From Trissonchulus latispiculum (taxonomy: Eukaryota; Nematoda; Enoplea; Enoplida; Ironidae): a stretch of DNA of 64,000 nucleotides. Under the pieces are notes generated by a model that saw only the letters and a list, made by a program, of their open reading frames with translations, ran no database searches and was not told where the DNA came from. Position numbers and translations under genes: made by a program. The stretch is from assembly GCA_030248195.1 (NCBI GenBank), contig JASAND010019908.1, positions 34,425-98,424 on the forward strand, in the 5' to 3' direction. Below, in pieces: positions 21,651 to 33,600 of the stretch (its first letter is position 1; each line of letters begins with the position of its first letter).

Positions 21651-24600
21651 ATGTCGAGTGGCATCAAATTGTTGACTTCCAAGCAGCGACAGCAGTTGAC
21701 TGCAACCCAAGGATTTTGTACAGTAACCCAATGCTTGATTGAGCTGGTCTACAACGCACTGGATGCCCAAGCTACGGCCATTGCTGCTCGTGTTGACCTG
21801 AGGCGAATGCGGATTTTTGTAGTGGACAATGGGCAGGGAATTGTCCTGGAGGATTTGAAGTTGTGCGGGAAAATGTACGCCTGATTTAGTCGTTTTTGCT
21901 AAATATTCCCAGTTTGTGTTTAAGTTTTGGCAGGTTTTTGTGGTACATCAATAACCTGTTCGCTTTTGTTTCAGCAGTTTTATAAGTTAATGAAATAATT
22001 GATGTAGTGACCGGTTGAAATCGGGATTGAAGGATGTGAAGGAGAATTTCCAATGCGGGAATCAGAGCCGTTTCCAATTTTCAGTAGAGTGTTCAGTAGA
22101 TTCACACTGAGAAAACTATTTGACATGAGATTTGCTGATACGTTGCTGAAAACATTCATATAAATGTTGCTAATTTTAGGAATGCTACCAGCAAGGCATT
22201 TGATGGCGAGACTTCGTATGGCAGCCGTGGCTGTAGTTTGGCCAAGATTTCTGAGATCAGTCAACGACTGGTGATTCAAACCCGTTACAGAGAAGATAAT
22301 TCTGATTCTACTCTGCTTAAGATATTCGAGGGATCTGATGTAAAGGTCAGAAGATTTACATAGGTGCTGTCAGTCGAACATCGTGAGTTATAATATGTAA
22401 TTCTGGTACATTTGGACATGAAGTTTTTTCAGAGCTTATTCCTGCAAATCAAACCTCGCTTTATTTGAACAACTGACTGGAAAAGAATTTCTTGGAAAGA
22501 GCAGTTTAGAAAGGAAAGAACAGGAATGAACTCTTTGAAATTTCTGAACGTTCCGGCAATACTTCTGTAGACGCATACCTGTGTATAACCTTCGCTAAAT
22601 TTAGCCGATTAAGCTCAAACTGGATATGAGCGCATCTGAACACATTTCTGATGAAAATGTGGATGTTAGAAATTTAAAATTTTAAAAAAAATTTTAAATT
22701 TTTTAAGAGATGTGAGGAACCAAAAGAATTGGATCCAAGTTAGCTGAAAAATTCTGTGTAGGGGTTCACCGGGTCGCTGAACACAACTCTGAACACCTTT
22801 TTTGGATTCATCTTTTCGTTAGCTAGATATAAGCCTAAAAGCTAAACCTACAGTCTTTAGTTGGAACTAAGAAAAACCTGGATTGACAAACTATTTCAGA
22901 TTCGTGCTCATCGAAATCGGATCTGAAAGATTTTGGTTCTCTTTAGTTACCTTTGAAAATTTAAAAACTAAATTTTAACATTTTAAGATTTTGTCAAAAA
23001 TGTGTTCAGAAGCACCTGTACCAAGTTTGAGCTCAATCGGTTAAATTTTGCCAAAGTTGTGTACAAAATCTACGGAGGAATCGAAGTGAATGTGCTGTTT
23101 TTTCTGGAATGCTACTATTTGTGACAGTATTTTTGTGATGTTCGGTAGATAATTAAGCCTAGCTTGCCTAGTTATCGATTTTACCATAAGCAATTAGTTA
23201 CCGATCTTTGTAGATTGGAAAATCGAAAGTATGCAGAGCCGGTGCTGGAACTACTGTGTCCGTTTTTGGCTTCATGGAACGATTGCCTGTACGACAGAAA
23301 GGTATAAGGATTACAAAAGGATATATGATCTTTTGTATAGTGTTGAAAGTTGCTGTCAACAAAGTGGAATGATGAAATAATTGCAACCTTTATTTTAGTA
23401 GCTATGTTGAGCTTTGCATTTACAACAAACGAACAGTTTATTAACTTTTCTGATTGATAATGTTGGGTTTTTGTTACCACATCAGTGGTCAGATTAAATT
23501 CTGATAGAGAATCTTAATTGCAAAATCTTAATCTTATTGCAAACTGCAACCAAATTTATTCAATTTAGTTAAATTTTAATGTCAAATTAAACTAGATTTT
23601 GCAAAAAATGTCACCCAAATTTCTATTTCAGGCATTCAGGCCAGTCTTGAAATGGAGGCCATGGTAGCTTTTCTGACTGCTCTGGCCATTCATCGACCCT
23701 CCGTTTCCTTCAGTCTCCGGGAGGAGGTCAGCGGTAACGTCCTGGTTCAGACCTATCGGGCCGGCCCAGATCCGGCCGTTACTTTTGATTGCCTTTTTCG
23801 GGAAACCTACCCCCACTCCCTGAGGGAATTTTGTGCCGACCTGCCAACTGGCAGTGGCCCACTGCCCGCGGCCGGCCGCACAAAATTGAGGCTTTGGATG
23901 GGGCCCCGGCCGTATGAGAATGAAAATTTGCAGTTTGTTTTTGTGAACGGTCGCCCGGTCTTTGAATCGCCATTTCATCGACTGATCAATCAGTTGGCTG
24001 ATTCTGGTGATTTTGCTGGATTCAGAGCGGCTGGCTGTGAAAGTCCTACAATTGGTGTACGTCCAGTTTGATGGCTTTTGAATACTTAAGGTTTACCTGG
24101 AATTTCAGTGTTTTTACTTAACATTGAATAACAGCTTGTGGAGTGCCCGTGTGCGAACTGACAATCCCTCTACAAATTTGAAGCTTAATTTCTACGAAAT
24201 AATGGAATTTAGCATTTAAAATTTAAATGGTAGATTCCATTATTCCCTGAAAATTAGGCATACATATTCGAATCTTTGGAAATTGAAGTTTTGTATATGC
24301 CATTGGCACCAAATCACTGTGGAGTTTACTCTCAAGCAGATATACCCTTGGAAATAGTGGGAAATGAGTGTACTGTGCAAAGTGTATATTTCTAGTTACC
24401 TACAAACGCAAATCCAATTAAAAAGTGAATGACGTTGTGGATTTTTCCAACAATCAAACTTATCATTTCAATTTTCTGAAAATTGTAATGCAAGAGGAGC
24501 TACTGTGCAGTTTTGTACTGTGGACTGTAGCAAAGTTTGCCATACGACAACTACACAATTTCGGATCTTTTGCGCTTTCCCCCCCAGCCCTAACATTTGA

Positions 24601-27600
24601 TTTTTTGACCAATAACTTTGAAATTTGGTGTGGGTGCATATATACTGGAGGCTGGTGAATTCAAAAATTCAAAAATTTTAAATTTTTAAAAATTTTTAAA
24701 AAATTTTAAATTTTTGTTTGGTAAGGGGGGACCAAGGGGAACCAGAAAATTTTTTGAAACATTTTGCTGAAAACATGCATACACGGGTTTTCTGGGGCGC
24801 TGAGCACGAATCTGAAATCCTTTTTTCGATTCAGCTTTTCGTTAGCTCACTATAAGCTAAAGTTGTAAGCTTAACATGCAAGCTTATACTGAGCTAACGA
24901 AAAGCTGAATCGAAAAACGGATTTCAGATTCGTGCTCAGCGCCCCAGAAAACCCTTGTATGCATGTTTTCAGCAAAATTTTTTTCAAAAAATTGTTTGGT
25001 TCCCCTTGGTCCCCCCTTACCAAACAAAAATTTAAAATTTTTAAAAAATTTTTAAAAATTTAAAATTTTTGAATTTTTGAATTCACCAGCCTCCAGTATG
25101 CACCCACACCAAATTTCAAAGTTATTGGTCAAAAAATCAAATGTTAGGGCTGGGGGGAAAGAAAAAAAAAAAAAATTTTTTATAATAATTTGTTTTTATT
25201 ATAATTTGTGGTGTGTTTTTTTTGTTTTTTATAAAATTATTATATATTTTTTTTTTTTGTGGGGGGGGGGGAAAAATTAGAGTTTTAAAATTTATGTGGG
25301 GGGGGGGGGGGGGGGGGTTTTTTGTTTTTTGTATGTGTGAAGGTTTTCATTCCTGTCCGATGTTGTCGCCTCAACGTGGTGGAAAGGTGGAACTTCCTGG
25401 GATGTGGTGCCCCAAGCCCCCGCCCCGGGATGCGAAATGGCAACCCTTTTTTCTTCCCTTCTCAAGGAAGGCAGGATTCTCCTTTGGTCTGCCCAAGGGG
25501 GTTTTTCGATGCCGGCCCAGGCAACCCCGCCTTCTGGCGCCGGCTACTGATTTTGGCGGGAGATGTAGAGGAAAACCCAGACCCTGCTACTACCTATCCC
25601 TGCGGGTCCTGTGGTGTAAATGTAAACAGGAAGGACTACTCAATTGCGTGCGCGAAATGTGGCCAATGGTCACACAGAGTCTGTCTGGGTTTTACAGTCA
25701 GGCAGCTACTGGCTGCCAACTCCAATGGATGGTTCTGTTCCAATTGTCCTCCCTCCCCACCCAGTACCCTTCAGGGTACGCCTGCTCCGCCACCTCCTAC
25801 TCCAACTAGCCCCCTCCAAAGTACCCCTGCCGTTGACTCCCCACCGACTCCTCCCACTGCCGCCCCTGCCCTCGCTGCACCTGCAGCTGCTACTGCTGCG
25901 GTTGCCGCGGCCACCACTGCCGCCCCTGCCCTCGCTGCACCTGCAGCTGCTACTGCTGCTGCTGGCGCGGCCACCACTGCCGCCCCTGCCCTCGCTGCAC
26001 CTGCAGCTGCTACTGCTGCTGCTGCGGCCACCACTGGCCGTCGTAGCCCACCGCCTATCCCTCGCTAACGTCCCCCCAAAATCAAACAGTCCGCTCGGCC
26101 CCTACGGATACTTCAATGGAACTCAAACGGGCTCAGTGTCAGCAAAAAGGCTGAACTGGAAAAATTGCTCCACAGCAAAAAGGTGGATGTCCTGGTGCTC
26201 CAAGAAACTCATCTGCAGCCGGCTAAGCCTTTCAGTATCAAAGGCTACTCCACATATAGAGCGGACCGTACGGTGAAGAGGAACCCGAATGCCCAGGGAG
26301 GCAAAATCGGAGGCGGTGTAGCCACCCTGGTCAGACATGGAATCCAACACCACACCATTCCCCATCGTGCCTCTGCCGACAAGACCACAGAATCTGTCAC
26401 AGTCCGAATCTACGAAGGCAGGGAACTGACTATCACGAACATCTATGTTCCGCCGGTGGTTAGATCGCCGGGTGACGGTAGACAGCAGCTGTTTGACCCT
26501 TCCTCCCTGCCGGCCTGCAGGGGGTCAGTGGTTCTAGGTGACATCAACGGGCATAGCCCCTTATGGGACAACTCCACTCACTCAGCAGACGCAGTGGGTG
26601 ATGCTTTCGAAGCCTGGATGGAGGCCAAAGGCCTTGTCCCGGTAAACGATGGATCGAGGACACGAACCAACCCCGTCACCGGGAACGGCTCATCACCTGA
26701 TGTCTCAGCTGCCCACTCTTCCCTAGTCCCTTCCATCAGCTGGGCAGTGGACGCTTCGCCTGGAGACTCGGACCACCACCCAATCTGGCTGTCGATTGAC
26801 GCGGCTGGACCGCGTGTGAAGAAGAAAATCAAGCACCAGCGGCTAGCAAAAACGGACTGGCCTAAATTTGAAAAGCTTCTCGATGAGAAGCTAGCCGACA
26901 TCAGCAACGCATCTGACCTAAAGCTCGCCCAGCTAGTCCATCTCTTCAGTAAAGCTGTCACCGAGGCCCAGGACGCCAGCGCCCCCTTTGGGGACTCCAG
27001 AACCCCTGTCCCCTGGTGGAGCCAGGAAGCCGACGATGCCATCAGAAAGCGTGAACGCCTATCCACCGAAGCTCGCCGTGACCCGGCCAAGCTGGAAGAT
27101 TGGAAAGAAGCCTGCAGAGAAGCTAGGATCGTCATCTCTAACTCGAAGCGGGAGCACTGGGCCAGATATGTTTCCAGACTAAACCCTCGAACAGACCCGA
27201 CTGAGATCTGGAGAACGGTCAAAAATATCAGCGGAAAAGCCAAATCAGCGCCGTCCGGAGCATGCCTAGCCAGAAATGGGAAAATCTTATCAACCCCTCT
27301 GGCCAAGGCGAATGGCTTCATCAAAGAATATGGTCAAGTAGCCTCGGTTAAAACTTCAAAGCCGGACCGGAAATTTATGGTGGACACCAAAAATCAGCTG
27401 AACCAGCCTTGCCACCACGATCCGGATGAACCGGAGGAGTGTAGCCCTTTCACTGCTGGCGAACTGCAGCTGGCCCTGCAGCGGCTAAAGGCCAATGCAG
27501 CCCCCGGTCCGGATCGGGTCCGCAACGTTAGCCTTAGGCACCTTACACCACTGGGCAAAGAAATTCTGTTGACCATTTGCAATAGATCTCTCCTGGAATC

Positions 27601-30600
27601 TGGCTGCCCTGCTGTCTGGAGAAGGGCTAAAATCATTCCTATTGCCAAGCCGGGAAAGGACCCGTCCCAGATTCCGAGCTACAGACCTATTGCCCTCACG
27701 TCGTGCCTGGCAAAGGTCATGGAGCGCCTGGTTCTGGGTCGGCTCACATACTTCCTGGAGCGAAGCCAAGCCATCACCAAGTACCAAGCGGGATTTAGAA
27801 GACTAAGATCTACACAAGATCAAGTCTTAAGAATCACCCAATCCATCAGTGATGGATTCAATCAACGAAAACCAGCTCATCGTACGGCCCTAATAGACTT
27901 CTCCAGGGCGTTTGACCGTGTCTGGCACCCTGGTCTGATGAAAGCCCTCCTCCAACTCAACGTGCCCCGATGCATTATACAGTGGGTAAAGAATTTCCTG
28001 AATGACAGATTCTACGCCGTAGAATTTGAGGGCGCCCTCAGTCGGCCCAGAAGATTTGCCTGTGGTGTCCCTCAAGGGTGCGTTCTGTCTCCCACGCTCT
28101 TCCAGATCTTCATCAACTCCTTGGCCGAGGTCATCCCGGAGGGAGTTGAATTCTCTCTCTTTGCGGACGATGTTGCAATCTGGTCTAAGCACCCCCAGCC
28201 CACTGTAGCGGCGGGTCATATACAAGAAGCCCTCAACGCCATTGAGAAGTGGTCAGAACTCAACAAAATGACCATCAATGTCCAGAAATGTGAATGTTGC
28301 CTATTCACAACCTGGAATAAGGAGCAAAACCTCTGCCCTGACCTGTACATCTGCGGCCAACGGATCCCAACTACCAAAACTCCCACATTCCTGGGAGTGA
28401 AATTTGATCCGTCTCTCTCCTTCAGGGCCCATATTGACCACCTCATCACCAAACTACGGAAAAGCAACAACATCCTACGCTCCCTGGCCGGAACGTCCTG
28501 GGGATGCAGCAAAGAGGACCTCAGAATGGTGTACCTGGCGTACATTGCCTCCGCTATTGAGTACTGCGGGCCTGCCTGGATGACCACGACTGCCCCCAGC
28601 AACCTGCAACGGCTCCAGGTAATCCAAAATGAAGCCGCCCGGGCGATCACTGGTTGCTCACGAGGTTCCCCGGCCGATTTGACTGTGAAAGAAGCCGGAC
28701 TCGTTCCTCTCCATGTTCGGGCCAAAATCCTCACTGCAGTGGCCTACGAGAAATACCAGTGCCTGCCGGACAACAACCCTACTGCAGATTCCTTCAACTC
28801 ACCAGTGGCCAGGAGACTAGTCTCTCAGAAATCATGGAGAGAAGAAGGTAGATCCCTAGCTACGGAAGCCGCCGTCGCCAACCTGCCCCTGGGGAAACTG
28901 GCTGCAGCTAGTCCATTCCCTCCTTGGAAATCTCCGCCTGGCCTCTCCGTCACAGCGGAGATCCCCGGCGTCTCTAGGAGGGATCCACCAGAGAAACGGA
29001 AAGCAACTACGGAATCTGCCATAAGTACCTTGGACCCTGTCGATATCACCATCTTCACTGATGGGTCGGCACAAGAAGGTACGGCTAGGTTTTTTTTTGG
29101 TCAAAAATAGCGTCGTTTGCAGAAATGAACAATAGTTTTGACGACGCCAAAATAAAAATGACGACAGAATGACCAAGCCAAAATGGGGGGGGCGCACAAA
29201 AATAACAAAAAAACAAAAAGTCTATTATGTGTTAACAGTGATATTTCAAAAAAAATCCCAAATGGGGGGGGGCGCCCCACCCCCCCGCCCTATATATATT
29301 GTTGGGTGGTGGGGGGGGACGGCGGTGGGAGGACAGACAAGCAATATATATAATAAATAAAAAAACCCACCCACCGGCAGGTTTTATACTTCAATTGCAT
29401 TTTTTGATGCAAGTTTCTCATACCAATTTCGCTGAATATTTTCTTTAAAAACTTTCTCTTCGGATTATCTCAGCTATGTAGAATGGAATGAGAGCTTATA
29501 TATACGTATGTACCAGAATAGGATGTTTAAGAACGTTTATTGCATAAATGTTATAACTACTAGGGATGGATCTGGAGGGCAGCTCTGTCGTTGCGATTTG
29601 AAGGTAAGTAAAAGCAAACAGGAAAAAACACAAAAAAGGCATGTCATCAAAATTTTCGTGAGCGCGTATATAATATATACGCATATTTCCAACGTTTTTA
29701 CCAAATTTTTGGATAGAAAAAGCTGAAAATGTCGTGCGAGTTTAGCAAAAAATTCTTATTTTTTCCTTTCAAATAGGGTAAACTTTTAAAAAATTTGTTT
29801 CTGCAAAATGAAAAGAATTAAAGATTTAAAGGACGATTTCATCTAAAAAGCAAAAAATTTCTTCTTCTCCGCCCCCCTGACCCCCCAGGTTGTGTCGAGT
29901 TGTTCTCGTCATTGTTAATGCTCAAAGACATGATACATAGACACCAGATATATGTATTATATGAGTACGTAAGTTAGAATATATTCGCGAGACAATGCGA
30001 AATATGAAGCAACACACGCCAACAAGGTAAAAATTCATCCAAAATTACGAATATAGCCTAAAATCATAACAAAACTGCATTTCTGCAAAACTTTATTTTT
30101 GACGTTGGACAAATAAAAATGACGCTCAGAAAATAAAAATGACGAAAATTTGATGAAATCCGATTTTGAAAAAAAAAACGCTGAGGTACGAAGAACGGAG
30201 GAAGCGGAGCCCATATTATTTACCACCGAGAAAACTTGACCAGGAACCTAATGGAACCGGCAGGCATGCTGACCTCGAGCTTCGGTGCAGAACTGAGAGC
30301 TCTGGACGCTGCACTGCGCTGGACGCAGGATGTGTCCACCGACGAAGACAGGAGCATCAGGATCTTTTCTGACTCTCAGGCCCTGCTGAAAAAGTTGCAG
30401 TCCGGACCCAGCAGAGCCTCCACGGAATTGGAAGCGTCAGTCTGGAGCCGCATAGCTGGAATCCTGTCGGCACAACCCAGAACCCTGTCCATCAACTGGC
30501 TACCCGGGCACTCGGGTATTCAGGGAAACGAGACCGCAGACCGACTGGCCAACTTAGCCAGTAACCTCAGCCAATCAGAAACCGAAGTGGACTTCAGTGC

Positions 30601-33600
30601 GGTCAAATGCCTCATTTCCAGGCACTTTACCGACCAGTGGATTTCAGGTCTCCAGCCAGACAGACTCTGTTATCTTAACCACATCCCGCGCGCCCCCAGC
30701 CCCTCTGAACTCAATCTCAAAAGAAGAGAGAGAACAGTCCTTTCCCAACTCAGGGTTGGCGGGTTTACCCCGCTACTAAACTGGTTTTTGCACCGCATCG
30801 GGGCAGCAGCGGATCCTTACTGCAGGTTCTGTCCAGGCCAAGAAGACACCCTGCAGCACCTCATTTCCTCCTGCCCTCAGGCTAACAGGGCCCGTGTTCT
30901 CCACCTGGGCCCATCCCCCTCAGCCCAAGCCCTCTGGGATAGACCCCTGGAGGTCCTAGCCTTTCTCCGGGAATGCGGACGGCTCCACCCTGGTGGGGCT
31001 GCCCGGGTCGATTGACTTTGGTCAGGTGGCCGGAAGCAACAACAACAACAACAACAAAAAAGGTTTATTGTGAAAAAGAAAGGGGGAAAAAATTGTTTTG
31101 GGGGGAAAAAAAAAAAATGTTGAGGGGGGGGGAAATTTGGTGGGGTGTTTTGGGGTTTGAAGTCCTATGGGGTGGGTCTATGTTGTTCACACCAAATTGC
31201 AACTTCTATGGTGCCACCAGGATTAAGTTATTCGAACTGGCGTCCAAAATTTTCCAAATTTTAGACGGTTCTTACGTTTAAGTTAGCATTGCTCTCCAGC
31301 CATTCACCTAATTACACACAAGCTACTGCTATGCATACGTTGCCTAATATATTTTCTCCAGTTTTGCCAAAACGTAGATTTTTTGAGCCAAACAGTTAAG
31401 AGAGAGTTTTAAGAATTTAAGTGTTAAGTCTTAATTACATATTTATGATATTTATTTATCACATATATATATATTTGTCGTATTTATCAAAACATTTTCC
31501 TTTCCACCCGAAATTGGATCCCCCGCTATTGGACCTCCCTGAAGCGACTACAGCGTGTGAAGAATTGCCCGAAGAAGAAACCCACGGTGGAGCCTCGAAA
31601 TCGGTTTTGAAATGAGGTTCGTCTGACTCTGAGTGTCCATGTTTTGACTTTCCTTTTTTCATTGTGATATCATCGTATCCGCACGGATCCGTGGACTTGT
31701 GGCTGTTTTGATATATCTTTATCTGTCTACTACACATTTATCATGTAATTTAATAAGAATCTCGTCATTTAACGTCCAAATAATATGTGCAGTTGGGGAC
31801 AGGTTACTCCGGGTCCGGACTGATATATTTTCAAATGATTACTACATATATATTCCGTTTATATGAATTTTTTATTATTCTTTGAGTTAGATCACTACAT
31901 GCTTAGAATATGGTTTTATCACCTTGCTAGCAGAATTTTTAAGTATTTATGTTGGGTGTTCCCAAAATTGGAAGTTTGGCCAGGTTTTCGTGGACGTTGT
32001 GGATAATAGGAACCAGCTATGAATCAGATACTTATCACTATTTTGCCCACGCACGCACGAATTTTTTACAAGCCTGCAAGAAATATTGAAATTCTACAAA
32101 CTTTGGGCATCCCGTTTTAGTCGCCCCTTTTAATTCAACTCAGTATACTAAATGCTAATGCTTAATCAATTCTAAGTAAAATCAGTATGCTCCCTTCCTA
32201 ATATGTGCATGTGCAAGAGCTAATCGTTAGACACTGGTATATACCTAAGTCGTTCGGGATAGACACTTGCGTTTGGGGCGATAGTATTTTAGAATATAAT
32301 GCAATCAGAATTTATCCAATAAAAAATTTCTCGATTGTAAGCCGTTTCAAAGTTTCTCAAAGATGGCAATTTTAATTTGATGTCGCTTTTGAGAACTCTT
32401 TGGTACCCAGATATAATCTATCTCGAAAATTTTGAGAGAACGAGTCAAATGGTAATCAAAACGTTTGAAAAACCACTGGTAGTTTATAATTTCAAAATAA
32501 TGCATCGGCCGGGAATCGAACCCGGGCCTCCCGCGTGGCAGGCGAGAATTCTACCCCTGAACCACCGATGCCTGAAGACTGATTTGTGCTTACTAGTTGT
32601 TCAGTGATCCATTATATTTCCAATAGAATAGAAAACTTCTCTGCTGTTGTGTTCAAACATGCATACAAACTAACAACATCTAGTTTTCACATAGGAGATT
32701 TTAAAATGCTTCGCATACCAGACTACCGTAAGATTTGTGACTTAGATTTTAAAAAGTTGTAAAAATTACCCAGAAAATGGCCCCCTCTTAATGGGCTTTG
32801 ATTTAATTTTTGTCCAAATTTAATGTTTGTTCTTTATTTCAGAGATTACAACCCAGGCGACGACCCCCTGATCGTCGGGACAGTTTTGTGGTATTCATCC
32901 TGGAAATTAGCTGCCCGCCTTCACTGGTCAACTTTGATATCAGAATTGCCCCGCTTAGCGAGACTGCCCAGCTACGCCATTGGCCGGCTGTCCAGACGGC
33001 CCTCTCGGATCTGACCAAACGAGCGCTCCGGGAGGTGGGGCTGCTCGCTATCCCTGAAGATGAAAAGTCGCAGGATGATCGAAAATCCGGTAAACCCTCC
33101 GATTCCGGGACTGAAATCGGGGACCCGAATTCGGTTCCGCCGGAACCGGAATCTCTTTCGGCTGCCTGCGATCGCCAAATCACCCTGGACCATGTGGATG
33201 GTCTATCTTCTAAACCGGTAACGCAGCCGGGCAGAAAACTGGCCGAAATCGGAACCGGAAAGCAGTCGAAGCAGGAAAATGAAGCTGGTCCTGCTGCCAG
33301 TCCAGAACTGCAGCTTCCGCCAGCCCTGATCGAAGCGGACGAAAAGGACGTAGAACCGATTGTTCAGACCCCCAAACAGTCGATTCAGGCCGGAGCTCCT
33401 CCACCTGTGGGTCCAAGAATACCCGTATCGAGCCCGGAAAACCCGGGAGGAGCAGGGCTAGCTGAACCGGTTGTGGACTGGCCATCAGCTTTGCTTGAAT
33501 CGGAAGCCACTGGAATCCCCCTGAAAACGGTGGAGCAGCCCGGGTTTCAGGGCGAACCAGCTGCTGTAAGACTGCAGTCACCTGCGGATAGGTTCAGCAG

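Larger units (their letters stand above)
25331..31070 (+). mobile_element. Long non-LTR retrotransposon (2A-like, PHD, EN, RT, RNase H) with internal insertion
   Basis: The parts run in order: 2A-like motif and PHD finger (25430-25790), Ala/Pro-rich spacer, APE endonuclease, RT, RNase H (split at 29083/30191) and a zinc-binding C-terminus ending at 31015, followed by a (CAA)n tail (about 31038-31058). The whole protein is in one frame apart from a TAA at 26066-26068 and the inserted DNA. The RNase H plus CCHC-like terminus places it with I/Ingi-type elements rather than CR1. Its RNase H is related to that of the truncated element at 12774-14017 but clearly diverged. It lies in sense orientation in MLH3 intron 4. 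Confidence 0.88.

Noticed and set aside
25771..26034. Alanine/valine-rich minus-strand ORF
   Set aside because: It is the complement of the 60-bp coding repeat in the retrotransposon spacer.
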